64,000 bases of DNA, taken from positions 3,393,001 to 3,457,000 of the forward strand of contig NC_134031.1 of assembly GCF_964204645.1 (NCBI RefSeq). The letters run 5' to 3'. The notes beneath the pieces were generated by a model. The model searched no databases and had not been told where the DNA came from. It saw only the letters and a program-made list of their open reading frames with translations. A program made the position numbers and the translations under genes. Position 1 is the first letter of the stretch. Every line of letters starts with the position of its first letter. Positions 37,553 to 50,683 of the stretch are shown here, one piece after another. This stretch comes from Tubulanus polymorphus. Its lineage: Eukaryota > Nemertea > Palaeonemertea > Tubulaniformes > Tubulanidae.

Positions 37553-40500
37553 TTATAGACGTATTTTTCCGGAACATATATCCGCGTAAGCTGCATTATC
37601 TAACGGCTTATACACGCCTGCTCTTATATCCAAATAGTATAGGCGATCGCTCACTAAATTCGGATCGTAACTTTCTTTTTTCAGGTCGACTTTCTTCAGT
37701 TTGAATGTTCCTGTGAAATATACATAACAGGCATGTACGACAAAAATTTTACCGGTAATATTTTTCTAAAAAAATTCATCAGATTCTACTGGCTCCAATT
37801 AAATAGCCAATATTCAAGATCATCAAAGACTAGTCTCAGCTACTTTTGTTCTACTAATGAGCTGATACGGTCTTCGCAGAAGTAAGGACATTTTCAAGGA
37901 GGCACCAATCGAATCTTCACTTTCCTTGAGAAGATAATATTATCAGATACAGCAAAACATCCACCATCAGAGATGGTTGACAGCTCTGTTATAGCAAATC
38001 AACTAATCTTCTTAAAACAGTTTTGAAATTCACGACCAGTTTTGGAATGAAATTACTAATGCGCTAGATATAGCGACTAACCTGTGGTTTCGATGTGATC
38101 TTTAATCCTCACAAACAATGGTCTTGCATAGGGTGGCAATGCTTTACTACAAGCAGACGCGAGGTGATTCAAATCTAGCGTGCCAGCCTCGTCGACTATC
38201 GTTACCATACCGGCTTTACCTTCCGATCCTGCAAGAAAAATTAAAATTAGGAAAATTGCTCAAAGCAATCGAGTCAAAATGTCATTATTCTCTTAGGATT
38301 TTCAACAATATCATAGCTTTTTCTTCAACGGTCCTAAGTTGTTAGATTGGCTATAGATCTAAAATGGCCTAATGCGGGGCTTAGATCTAAGCCTTGCCGG
38401 CCTTGACTGATGTTCGTTACGTACCTGGAACATCGACACCGTAAACTACGGCATCTTTTAGTTTGATGATATTCATAACGGTCGCTTCCACTTCGGAAGT
38501 CGATACGTTTTCTCCGCGCCATCTGAACGTATCACCCGTTCTGTCTTTAAAGAATAGATTACCGTAGTCGTCCATGATCAGTAAATCACCTGCCGAATAA
38601 GAATAATTGAAACTATAAAACACAAACTAAGGCTTCAAAGCTTTATGTATTATTCCGGAAGCGATTCAAAAGTTTTGTCATATACAGTACGCCCGGTGGG
38701 TTTTGGACTGTTACTATTTCTGATTTTGTATCTTTTATAAAAGTCTATTCTTCAACTGACTAACTGACTGCTAAGACCACGAGCCCTGGATTAATGAAAG
38801 ACCAGTATGTGAAAGACTGATTGCTAGCACCAGGATTCAAACACATGAACCCTGGATTGATGACAGACCAGTGAATGACTGACTGCTACCACAAGCATTT
38901 AAGCCTATGAACCCTATGTTTATGAAATCAATACCGGTATGCGAAAGACCATTCAGCCTCTCAGTTGAAGCAGGCGGTTAATGAGCAAGGAGTTTTTTGG
39001 AGATATGAACTCACCTGTAAGGAAGGCCATGTCTCCTCGATGAAAGACATCCCTCGCTACTTTCTTTGTAGTGGCGCCAGTATTACCAACATAACCATCG
39101 TACGAACGCACTGGATCTGACTGAATGATTTTACCGACCAGCTCACCGGGCTCACCTAACAACAGTTCAAAACAATACATTTATACAGAAAAATGAGAAA
39201 GGTTTTGAAATATGTAGTTGAAATATATGACTAGTCAGCACTCGAAAATCTTGACCAATTCAGTCTATCGTTTCAGCGTTTTTTACTATAACTCAAGCAA
39301 TGAGACCCACAATTACTTTCCGGCCAAGCATGCCTACCAATACCCATAGGACAACAAACTGAATTTTGTTTTTCTTTTCAATAAAATTTCATCTAGATTT
39401 TCAGTCTCCGACTTGAAATATCAGGCAAATCAAATCTGCTGATCGCGAAGGGTCCATATCTTACATTTTAATTTCCTTTTGAATTTGAGAAATAATATGG
39501 ATAGATTTCAATAAAATCCGCGAAAAAATCTGGTATCCATGTCCTTTTGCACACTAGTGATACCTGGTGGGTGCTCTTTTGTCACAGCGTGGCGGATTAT
39601 CAACAGGTGACTGTACTCAGTCTCTGTTTTTTAACTTTTTTGAAAATAGACACTTTTTTCAGTCTCTCTTACCGGCTCCACATTTGATACACAATCCACG
39701 TCGATCTCGTAACGGTTCTCCAGTTTGCGGGTCGACTTTAATCAACGTGATCGGGTAGAGGAACGGAGCGATTCTCGTGTTGAAACCTACTGCACCAACT
39801 GTATTATCAATATTCACTGAAACGCAGAGAATGAGAGAGTAAATCCAGGGGGGGATTAGCTGCAGTCAAAACCTTAACTCAGACATGTACAAGCTTATTT
39901 CGTTTGCTGGGTAAAAGGTTAAAGAACATTTTTGGATGTACTGTATTTTCTTCGTGACATGTGCAGAGTTTATTCAGGAACAGTGCAAATATCTAACAGT
40001 GAATGAGAAGGATCAGCTATGAGATAACTCGTAGTGGAAATGATGGCAGACGCCGGAACCACGAGATATCTCGTAATTTGACAGCGAATGCATTAAAGCT
40101 GAAATGATTTCATACTTACAGACGTTCGCATTGCCTTCAGTCGCGCCGTAGAATTCAGCGATTTGTTCGATGCCGAATCGTTTCGTAAATTCCTCCCATA
40201 TTTGCGGACGTAATCCGTTGCCGAACATCATGCGTACGCGATGCTGTTTCTCCGATGGACGTTGCGGCTGAGCGAGCAAATAACGACATATCTCACCAAT
40301 ATACTGAGCAACCTATAACAACATCTTATCATATAACATATCAGTCATTCAAGGATATGATGAGTTTCCAAAGAGAAAGTTCAAATTCAAGGAATTGTCT
40401 GCATCATTTTCATATCCAAATTACTGTAGACTCCTATAAATCGGTACCGTTTATCTTGGTAAACCGGTTATTCAGAGGTTTTGTAAGCACATCTTTATCT

Positions 40501-43500
40501 TTACACTAAAACCCTAAATCAATACTGTTGGCACGTGGAATTTTTTCACCTAATTAAGCTGTTACTGAATTAGGAACTGAGGTAAGTATTTTCTGTACAA
40601 AAACGAAACTAAACAAGAATTTCAAAAAACCTATTTCTCAAAATCGAAGGAGTTTAAAAGGAGTTTTGTCCATATGAAAACAATTTCAAGCACCTATAAA
40701 AGCATTTTTGGTTTGGAAGGATTTTTTAGGGAATCAAGGAGTTTTAGGTATTAACTATCATTACTTGCATCGATCATCAAAGCACTTACTGTACACTGGT
40801 ATTTGACGCAGTCGTCCCAGAATTGGCTGGCAGAGAATTTCTGACGTATGACCACCGTACAGCCGTGCAGTATCGCCTGCCCGGTACCCAGTACACCACC
40901 AGCAGTGTGATAGAGCGGAAGCATGTCGTACACGATATCATCATGTCTGACCCCGAACATTCGATTCACCATATCCGCCATATAGAAATACCTAAACGAA
41001 TCACAGAAAACAATGAATAATAATACAAATCAAAAGTTGGATTATTCTAAGGTGCAAATGAAATGTCTCTAGATATGTTGTATCTTTTGAATCTGTATTT
41101 AGTGCGTTTTAATCTTATTATCTCGAATGTGGCTATTCTACTATCGAGCCACTCAAATAATCGTAATAAGACACATTAAATATTTCAGTAACATTTTTTG
41201 ATCCAAATAATGCAGCCTCGGAACCACCTCTCATACAATCTATAACTCAAGGGTGGCTGCAGACTACTGAGGTCAGTCGTTCAAACGATAACCAGTCGAC
41301 TAGTGACAATTAAAATTGCACTGTTACCAAAGTATTTATATGCTGGCTAACTTCATCCAACTTTTGAGCAACTTTTGATGTTGATGTAAAAGTCTTCAAT
41401 AAATGACAATGAATTGATTTTTCCTGAATTCGTAACAATAACAATACCGGTATTATCTTACAATTCTTCGATCAATATCGCATTTACCTCGAATGAGCAA
41501 CGACAGCCGCTTTAGGAAGTCCCGTTGTTCCTGACGTGTAAACGTAAAACAAACAATCTACAATAAACAACACATGAACATCAACAAATAGTTCTACAAA
41601 CAGCATATGCAGCTAATAAAAGCATATAGAGGCGGTCAGTAAACAATCAGTACTCTGAACCAACTCAATTTTGAATTTAAAAAAATCTTTAAACCTTCTT
41701 CATCCCATATGCAGGAGAACGCTCTCCGAGAAATAATTCTGTTACCACCAGGGGCCAGTTGCTAAAAATTTGGTTGGAGTTAACCAGTGTATAGGTGACA
41801 TAGTGGCAACTTTTAGCCAACGTTTGAGCACCAGGATTGACAAGAAAGACTGATGGCTTTAACCGCCAAGCCACAGCAAGCTAAGAACTTTATCATCTTT
41901 GACTTGGGCACACTTTATTCAAGATATCAACTTAGTTTCAATTCAAAATCTACATCATTCCTATACCCCTTACTCCGCTAAAAACTGGAATTTTTACGAT
42001 TCTCACAAAATCTGGCGGCCCAGTTAAGATCAGATTATAGATTGTGAGTATTTCCGAAATTAAATTCGTTCGTTACCTTTGAATTTACAATCCGGTTGAG
42101 GTGGACTATGAGTGGGGCTTCGTTTCAACAGGGGACCGAGATCTTGAGCGCCTGGTACCATTATATCAGTACTATTGTATTGTCCGAAATAACAATATAT
42201 CTGAACGCCTCGACTCAACGATGGCTGAACATCTTTGATAGCTTGAAAAACAAAACAGTAAAATCATTCTCAAGATTATCATTGTGATTCAAGGTTGATT
42301 TTTAAGTATCATCACAAGGCTTTCTACCTTAGGATGGTCAATTTTCATGCTGAATGCACAATTTTGTAGTGCAGTATCAGAAGGCAACTAGTAATTATAC
42401 TAAATAAGTATAATTTTAAGGTTTAATTCTCAAGTTTTTATTCTGCAGTTATCATGCTAAGGCATATCAGGACAATTCCAAGGTTCAACTTTTTATAGAG
42501 CAGTTATCTAGGACAATTTTTAAGTTTAATCAAAATTGTACTGTTAAGTTTATCACGGTGGAAAAAAAATAAGGTCCTAAAAGAAGGACAATTTTTAGGT
42601 TTATTCAAATTTTATCGTGCTAAAGACTCGCGATCTAGCAATCTCAATGAATTCCCGTGATTTTTAGCTTTTTTACAAAATTCCCCGACTTTTCCCCGAA
42701 TTCCAGGTTAAGTGGCCACCCTATTTTTACCTTCTCCTAAATCGCTACCGTAAACAACGGCTTTGGCGTCGGCCGCGTTGATACAGTGCATCAGCGAATC
42801 GGATTTCAGATTGTAATTCAACAACGCGGGGATGACGCCGATCTTCGACAATCCCAACCACAAACAAACGTATTCGGGTCGCGACTGCATGTATACGCAG
42901 ATGACGTCGCCTTTCCGGTAGCCGGACTCGTGGAAATAATTCGCGATCGCGTTCGAGAAATTATCGACGTCTTCGAACGTCCAGCGGTCGTTTTCGTACA
43001 TGAACGCGATTTTCTTCGCGTGGCGTTTGACCGTCTCGCCGAAGATTATCGGCACGGTGTAGTTGTTCTTGATGTAACGCTTCATTCGGATTTTGTTGCG
43101 CAACAGATGTAACAAACCACTGGAAATATAAACGCGAGAACAATAATCGCTTTAAGAGATAGTGAAACAGAGAGAAAGCAGGTCAATTTGTAACTGCGTC
43201 AACTCGTACTCTATTGCTGATAACATGTCCCTGTATTTTGACAACTTGTACCGTAAATAGTGGACAACTTACCGCTGCATTCGACAAGCTATTCACCTCA
43301 CCTACTCAAAAAACTTATTTCCTTGTTTAATTTTTGAATAAAGGCTATGATTCCTCTTGTGTTTCATATCAAAGCAAAAAACATGATTTTCTTTTCGCAA
43401 CATGATATACACGCAACAAAGTAGGTATTTTTTACTCCTGTGAAAAACCCTTTTTGGGATAAGGATCTTAAAACATGTAGTTTTTTGTTGATACGAACAA

Positions 43501-44543
43501 GACGCTTTATAAAATGTTGAGAAACTTAATCAGGTTAAAAGACCAAAGTTGAGCACAGTGTAGTCAGTAACCTGTCTGTGGTTTAGTTTCACGATCGGAT
43601 ATTTTCACAAACAACATACATCAAAATTGGATTATTTCGAAAGGTACCTGTGTTAGTTTGTGAATTAAGCCATTAATTGTGGACTGAAGTGAATAGAAAG
43701 TATATTTTTGAAGTGTTACTTTTTTAAACCGTGTTTTGGCCCTTGTCATCCCTAACGGTGGTATAAGCCCATCCGATTATAAAAAGCTTACCACCAACGA
43801 TTAGGTAACTAACTAAGCACAGTGGTACATCAAAACTTAAACGAGGGTATAAGTGGATCCGGTACGAGGTGACTCGGGTACAAGGAGATGACTGTATGAT
43901 GAGATAGTGAAAGTAGAACGTCGGTTTTTCCAGTACGCTGTGGCTACTCGTACGGACCCGTACGGATTACTCTGGAGACTATTCGTACGGGACTAGGATC
44001 TGTACGCTAATAACTGTCGCTGATTGGCCGATTAACGCCGCGCATGCGTACAGAGGTGCACGACTTAGAAAATTCAAGGAAAGTGTGGAGAATAGAATTA
44101 GAGAAAAATAGCGGATAGAGCGAGACTCGATCCCGGGCCATCAAATTACTAGCGCAGCATTGTACCACTAGACCACCGAGCTCGCTGACAGTCGGTCGAA
44201 TGTTTTAACTACATATATCCTCACCTTACCCTAACCCTATCCCTTCCCGTATACATAATTCCAGAGTTATCCGACGGGTGCGTACGAATAGCCTATGGAA
44301 TTATTCGTACGGGTCCGTACGAGTAGCCACTTCGTTTCCAATATTACAAGTGTCAGTGACGACTTACCGCCCATCCCTCGGTGCCGTACGGATAACGATC
44401 CACGTGTATTTCCATCCACCAGTTAACAGATACCCTACGAACGCAGCCAGAACGGATAAACCGATTGACAGTCCGGTGTAAATATGCAGGCCGAACACAG
44501 CGACCAGGAAAATAACGAATTTAACGATAGATTTTGAAGCCAT
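37553..44543 (-). CDS. SLC27A1/4: Long-chain fatty acid transport protein / very-long-chain acyl-CoA synthetase, 11 exons, 649 aa
   Basis: Exons on the minus strand: 44368-44543, 42731-43119, 42077-42241, 41488-41557, 40790-40991, 40120-40312, 39673-39816, 39015-39155, 38425-38589, 38082-38228, 37553-37710. All phases close over 1950 nt. A hydrophobic N-terminus (about 5-40) ending [17 protein letters not shown] matches FATP1/4. The AMP-binding signature [18 protein letters not shown] lies at 250-267 and is carried largely by the tiny exon 4. Others are [36 protein letters not shown] and the FATP/VLACS motif [20 protein letters not shown] (509-528). The C-terminus [14 protein letters not shown] is conserved. 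Family role (known): activates long and very-long-chain fatty acids to CoA esters at ER or plasma membrane, driving uptake. Length equals FATP1/FATP4 (about 645 aa). It resembles the FATP1/4 clade; the exact orthologue is not assignable. Repeats fill the introns. Confidence 0.97.
41751..41832. mobile_element. Decayed copy of the GGGGCCAGTTGCTC MITE
   Basis: The left end GGGGCCAGTTGCTAAAAATT and the right end GCCAACGTTTGAGCACC match the 25262-25390 family with several substitutions. It lies in the SLC27A intron between exons 3 and 4. Confidence 0.5.
43940..44330. mobile_element. TIR DNA element in SLC27A intron 1
   Basis: The left end GTGGCTACTCGTACGGACCC is the exact inverse of the right end GGGTCCGTACGAGTAGCCAC. 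Similarity continues inward for about 50 bp with TATTCGTACG and CGTACGAATA. At about 390 bp it has no coding frame, and a tRNA-like segment lies inside at 44120-44186. It ends 38 bp before the first exon's donor. Confidence 0.75.
44120..44186 (-). mobile_element. tRNA-like SINE head or tRNA pseudogene
   Basis: The minus strand has a box A-like TGGTCTAGTGGTA (44163-44175) and a box B-like GGGATCGAGTCTC (44122-44134) at normal spacing. The outer AGCGAG/CTCGCT can pair like an acceptor stem. The T arm pairs poorly, so a functional tRNA is unlikely; an RNA polymerase III-derived SINE head is the better reading. Confidence 0.55.
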
Positions 44544-45202
44544 GATTGATGAATGAACGCCTTCACTTATTAGACGACCCAATTTAAACGTTAAACTTCG
44601 GGGCTCTTGCATGCAAATATCGATTGGGTATTGATTTATTGACACATTGTGACCCGTAGGTTGTTGATATGGGTATTTTTCGTCGATTAAAAACTAGTTT
44701 ATCTATCCCAACCCAATCAATCCGCGACAGCTATAATCGAGCGGAGCGCCGTCTACCGATTTTCATTCACAACTTCCCTAATGCGGATCGATTCCAGTTT
44801 TAACTTAACTTATTCAAGTCAATTTAGTCAAAAAGTCAATTTTGGCATAATCTTCATAAGATTTTTAATAATTTCAATCCTCCGCGCACTTGGCTGTGTT
44901 GTAGTATTCAATAAACATATGGATTCCCATTTTTTGTGAAGTTGATTCATGTTTTTGCGCCTCGGTATTTTGTAAGTTTCATATTAAATTTTTTCATTAA
45001 AAGTTAGCCATTAACTCAAACCCAATATTCTTTTAATTCGAGTTTCGCAATATGATAAATATAGTGAAAAATTGAATTGATCTCAATGCCATAAATAAAG
45101 TTATTATTGAATTTAATTGGAAATCCTCACGTGCCAGTATCGAAATTATCGAAACGAAAGAAAGGTGCATTTAGTTAAATTTCGCCGCTAGTAAAGTGAA
45201 AT
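44544..45202. promoter_or_regulatory. Short divergent promoter region between SLC27A and CACYBP
   Basis: The start codons of the minus-strand SLC27A gene and the plus-strand CACYBP gene are only about 660 bp apart and point away from each other. The interval must hold both 5' UTRs and promoters unless either has a distant upstream non-coding exon. I see no TATA box I would defend. Confidence 0.5.
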
Positions 45203-47007
45203 ATGTCATCATACACAACAACCGAGGTACGAATATCGATAAGATGATAGCCAAAATAAGAAATTAGCAAATAAATAGCAGTACTGTCCAGATATAGCAT
45301 TTTTCGTGAAGAAAATGATTGCCATGTGAGGGGATTTGGGTTCGAATCCTGAATTAAAATCCAAACTGAAAGTTCGATTATTTTTTTTCCATATTCCTAA
45401 TTAGTTAAAAGCTGATGTAGACGAATTGAAAAAATTCTTGACCGACGCCCAACGTAAACGAGTGAAAGAACTGCTGAGCATTGAGGTACGAAAGCTCGAG
45501 ACGGAACTTTCAAAGAAGTTAGAAGAAGAATCCAAAAATGGAAACGCATCTGAGTCGGTGAAGAAAGCTACTACTCCTATTGTTAGTTCAGGCTGTTCCA
45601 AAACAATCACTAATTATGGTATGAAAAACTTGTAGCTTATTCTAGATCAGTTGAATCCAAATTTCTGCACTTTCGCTACCTACTTAAGTACATGCAAATA
45701 CGTCTTATTTCGTTTTCATAGGCTGGGATCAATCGGACAAATTTTTCAAAATATACGTCACTCTCAACGGTGTTCAGAATTTAGAAAAAGACCAAGTCGT
45801 TTCAAATTTCACTGAAAGGTATGAAATTAGAAAAAACTGGTGGACAGTGTTTGTATTTTGATAATGCAATAAAAATGGATCTTTTTCGATATTTTAGATC
45901 AGTAAAATTGCAAGTAAACAATTTGAACGGGGAAAATCATTGTTTATCAATTGGAAACTTGCACAGTAACATTTCTCCCAGCGGTAGTTACCACAAAGTA
46001 AGTTAGATCCTACTGATGGTGTAATAGTAGAATAGCCACACTTGGATATCCCAGTTTATACACATTTAAAAGTGGTCAGAAGAATTGTAGTATTTTAGAC
46101 GATAATGAACTGGATATTGCTTGCTTGCTAAGAGTTTGAAATAACATAGATATTGCTTGCTTGCTAATAGTTTGAAATTAATATAGTTTATTAAGAATCG
46201 GAAAGAGATTCAAAAGAGTAGTATTTTACAGAATGTTCTTTTATAATCTGGATTCTTTCCAGAAAGTTCCATATGGTTAGAGTTGTACTATCAAGTTCTG
46301 GAATATTCTAAAATCCTGATCTGTTCTAATGTTTTGTAAGGAGTTTTGTGTTGTAGGAAGAAATATATGACCCAGAAAAAGTAAATGGAACTGGAAGAAA
46401 TTGATATTTTGTGTATTTCTGCAATATCTCATCGATTCTTTGCAGGTAAAAACTGATTGCATATTGTTGATGTTAAAGAAACAAGATGCCGGAAAGAAGT
46501 GGGAAAATGTCACTCCGGTCACCAAAACTAAAACCGACACGTAAGTTGAGTTAAGCCCAGAAATAACAGGATTTTCTGAAACTGTTCAGTTTGAATAAAC
46601 CATCGTTTTTATATCCATTTTATGCTGTATTAAAGGATTGCTATAGTCTATTTTAACTCATTTGAATCAGAGAAAAGAGACTCCATTTTTTAACTAAATC
46701 AATTTTAACAGTATCGTTCCATGCTTACCATTTGAAATTACGATGTGATGTGTTTGTAAAGGATACCAAATCAAAAACCGGATGAATAGAAATTGTTGGT
46801 ATGAAACATAATGAGCCGCCGTACTATTTTTTCAGCCCAGCCTCAGCTCCGAATCTCGGCGATGACAGCGACCCTAGTGCCGGAATTATGAACCTGATGA
46901 AAAAGATGTACGAGGAAGGCGACGACGAAATGAAACGAACGATCAACAAGGCATGGTCGGAATCACAGGATAAGAAAAATGCCGGTCTTGGGGAAATGCC
47001 GATGTGA
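45203..47007 (+). CDS. CACYBP: Calcyclin-binding protein / Siah-interacting protein, 6 exons, 233 aa
   Basis: Exons: 45203-45226, 45405-45618, 45722-45818, 45898-45997, 46446-46540, 46836-47007. All phases close over 702 nt. The first exon has only 8 codons (MSSYTTTE). The N-terminal helical hairpin has [15 protein letters not shown], like the dimerisation and Siah-binding region. The CS (p23-like) domain (about 75-160) includes [20 protein letters not shown]. The SGS domain (about 177-233) holds [20 protein letters not shown] and KAW. Family role (known): adaptor linking Siah1, Skp1 and S100 proteins in beta-catenin turnover, also a phosphatase. Human length is 228 aa. An AATAAA lies at 47137-47142. 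The exon 2 acceptor could also be read one site later, but only 45405 keeps phase with exon 1. Confidence 0.96.
46113..46184. repeat. 36-bp tandem duplication in CACYBP intron 4
   Basis: GATATTGCTTGCTTGCTAA begins at 46113 and 46149, each followed by (G/T)AGTTTGAAAT. Two copies with few differences. Confidence 0.8.
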
Positions 47008-47136
47008 TGCGTGGATCGACGTGGAACCCCCTCTATGTCACTTATATTAGGCTAACTGTCATCAACGTGCAGCCCAAACATGTTTGTCTCATCTGCATCA
47101 TGTAATTATGTGACATCATAATTGAATCTGAGTTGG

Positions 47137-47142
47137 AATAAA
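47137..47142 (+). other. Poly(A) signal of CACYBP
   Basis: AATAAA 130 bases after the CACYBP stop codon, the first canonical signal downstream. Confidence 0.6.
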
Positions 47143-49770
47143 ATGTACATAAAAAATTGAGAATTTTTGCTGTTGTTTTAGTTTCTCATTGAGGTAAAAT
47201 CTGTGTGCTGTGGTCAGGATCAAAATCTGTGCGTGGGGCCAAGTTTTACGAAGAAGTCAACTAAAGAATTTGCTGTTGGATGCTTCATGTTTTCAAGTGT
47301 GAGTGCCTCCCACACCATAGTAGGATTAAAATCTCTGATGAGTTGTCACGAAAGTATTTCTGAAAGAAATCATGAAATATAATATTTATTGTGTTTGATT
47401 CTATGTCTCGATTATTTTACATTAGAATATGATGAGGGGACTCGGACTCTGAAGTTTTTAGGTTAAGACATGCAACAACGGAATCAATTGACAGAAAGAC
47501 ATCGAAGAATATTTAATAAATGCCAGTGTTCAATGAACACGTTCACCCTCAGCTGGGGACTTGAATGAATCATTGTGTATTTTGGGTTTTTATCTTATTA
47601 TCCCGTTCACCACGTTTGAGTATGGTTATTGTACTGAATTGTATATTTTTTTCGAACAAAAGTCCAGACCATCGAAGCTTTGGACTTCTAGTGCGGTGTC
47701 AGAATCTGATATTTAGATCAAATTATGGAACCAGGTGCAGCTGAAAAATAGCGCTTTTTTCACTGATTTTTCTGACGTTTTGAAGAAAAACGAAATAACA
47801 TGTTTTTGGATCTTCAAGTCACAGAGAAAAATAAAAGTAGTGAAAATTGCTATTAGAAGCGCTACTTTTCAGTGGTAACGAAAAAGTCCATCTCGTAACG
47901 TGACAGGTATCCATCTGAATCATCTGATTATATATAAGCTTGTTTAGGTAGCCTAACTAACTACCCCAGACCAACCCCTCAGCTCAGGGCATCTAGACAG
48001 GATGGGTCTAAGAAGACGCATCACACTTGACTCACTACAGCATCCAAGGCCCTTCAACCAGTCCTGTAGTGTGGCCGTCTCCACAGGATCTACGACGTTG
48101 CTCCTAGTGTACCCACCTGTGGTACATCACACACATCAGGTTCTTGGTGAACCAAGGCCCTAGCAATAGCATTAACTAAATAATTAAAGCCTGTCTAAAA
48201 TGGACTGTATACATCGACAAATATGCATTCAGTTGAGAAGAAATCAATTTTTTTTCGGTACAGAGCTAATAAAAAGACACTATAGCCTATGCTTGATATT
48301 TCATTTTTTAGAGAACGAAAAACAGAACCAACTATGCTAATTTTTAAAATCATTCTAAAAAATAATTTCTAATTGTCCAGATCGAATGTAAAATACAATT
48401 TGACTCATTCACACCAGATGATGGCGCAAAAGGTGAATATGAATGAATATATATTTTCTCAAATGTACAATACATAATATCATAAATAACTAGTATACGT
48501 TACATGATTACTGAATCTATACATTCAAGCTGGACAAGGTTGAAGATGATAGAAAACCACTGACTGGTGAACTCAAACAAAGTTAAGAGTAGTTAATTAA
48601 CTAAACAAATAAAATCAAAAATTTCAAACAAACATTTATTCTCATACAACAATTATACATAATGCCAGATTTGTGCTCGAGGGATTATAATGTACGCTCC
48701 TCAAACACGTTGACTGTATTTCAAAAACAGTCCAATCATGGACGCATAAACTATAAACTTGAGTTTGTACATCCATGGTCCAACCATAGACTCTAAAACA
48801 GAAACGTCTATGGCCCACAACCATGGACTCGGCTCCCCGCACTAAAACCAGAGATAAACCTGGCCAAGTTCTCTGGAAAGCGTACAAATATAATAATACA
48901 GTTCTGTTAATAGTCATTTGTACGCAGAACACCGCTTAACATTATGGTCCAACGTGAACTCGAGCTGTTAATGTTATGCATCGATCTACTCTAAAATGTT
49001 TGGTACAACTTTAAAGGCGCACCGGTCAGTTGGTCCATAAAAACATCTGTACTGGTCAGTCGTCCATAAAAATCATAAGATACATGTATATGATTTCCTA
49101 GATCAAAGAAAATGGTTTCCAAACAAATGTTATAAAAGCATAGCCAGTATGTACAGAACTGTAGGTGCGGCCCCGCGCTTTTTGGCCAAGTCGTGATTTC
49201 TAAAACATCATTGAAGTCCAAAAACGAGAATATAACGCATATTACCTCTCTAATTACGTCTTTTATGTTAAGTCTAAAATTTATGACATATTTTCACACA
49301 TACAACTTTTTAAAATCCTGACTACTTAAACGTTCAGGCTAAGCACATTATTTCACGCAGAGGAAGTATAAAATGAATCACTATTTCTAAGATTGATAGA
49401 AGACTAAAAGACCAATTCATCCAATCATGGCAGGCTGATATGGAGAACAGGTTTATATGTCATTATCACAAAACATTCAAAGCTATGCATAAATAAGTAT
49501 GAAAATTATCTGAACTTAAGTTCACAAATGTTGATATTGTATCTCAGTTCAGGTGCAACTCAACTGACCTATGAATCGAAACTATAGGCGGTAGATGCAA
49601 TCAATTAAACAGCGTCACCAACCTGACTTAACTATTCTATCTACCACTACAATTATTAAGGCTGTAATCTGGTAGATTTTGTGAACTACATTTCTGACTA
49701 GACCAGTTTGTACAAGTGTGAAGCATAAAAAATAAATCAGTACTTTACTATAATTTGAAGTCCACTATTG
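47143..49770. other. Intergenic stretch, no gene seen
   Basis: No frame here has coding character. 47940-48180 is locally GC-richer and complex, possibly an old repeat, but I could not classify it. The remainder is AT-rich. Confidence 0.4.
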
Positions 49771-49779
49771 TCTCTGTTG

Positions 49780-50062
49780 CTCCTTAGTGTTTATAAGATT
49801 CACTAGCTGCTCTTCAAGTGTTTATAAGAGGCACTAGCTGCTCCTCGAGTGTTTATAAGGTGCATTAGCTGCTCCTGAGTCAGTGTTTATAAGATGAACT
49901 AATATCTGCTCCGGAATCAGTGTTTATAAGATACACTATTGTCTCTGCTGCTCCTGGTTCAGTGTTTTTAAGATGCGCTATTGTCCATGCAGCTCCTCGA
50001 GTGTTGATGGGATCCGCTACTGCTGCTCCTGAATCAGTGTTGATAGAAATCCACCATCATTT
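49780..50062. repeat. Degenerate minisatellite, about eight units
   Basis: The phrase AGTGTTTATAAGA(T/G) followed by CACTA..GCTGCTCCT recurs about eight times with 33-50 bp spacing (for example near 49786, 49818, 49850, 49881, 49919, 49961, 49998 and 50036). Units diverge most on the right, where TGTTTATAAG becomes TGTTGATGGG or TGTTGATAGA. Confidence 0.75.
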
Positions 50063-50683
50063 ATTTAGGAAATCCATCGTTGGGCGATAACTCGCTGCTG
50101 CTGGCAGTTTTCATCGGCATCAGTAGTTGTCTACTTCGGGTTGTCGTTTACCAATCGAAGACCATTATTTCCAGGATAGAGTTTAGCTGAAATAAGAAAA
50201 AAAGAACATCCTTTGAGGCAGATGATCCTAACGAGCATTGATAATAATTTACACGTTAATTTGAATTATACTGGCTGCCATGTTTTTGGTAAAGGAAAAT
50301 TCATCAAAATTCACTGCGGTTTAAAACCCCAATAATTAATAAGTTTAGCAGCATTTATAATACATCACTGTTTAAGACTAGTGACGGTAGAATAAAAGGC
50401 CGGATATGAGATCAGCCGTGCGGACCATTACATGTAAAGGTCTGAAATGTCTGTCCTAGAAGAATTTCACATCATTAAAATCCATCTTTATTCTAGATAT
50501 TTAAACAATCCATTAATTATTGAGCTATATAGCTATAGTTTAAGTTATAGTTTGTTTCGGCAATTTGACTGCCTATATCCTAGTAAGCCTACTAATAATT
50601 ACCCTACATTTTAATTGTCAGCTATACAATATTCCTATTATCAAATAACCCTGAAATAAAAAATCAACTTAGCGTTTTATCAA

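Noticed and set aside
45340-45360. GGTTCGAATCC box B-like sequence in CACYBP intron 1
   Set aside because: No box A or pairing acceptor stem at the right distance, so I do not call a tRNA or SINE.
48642-49221. Minus-strand frames of 76-96 codons
   Set aside because: No homology, no splice context, Cys/Trp content by chance; this is ordinary intergenic DNA.
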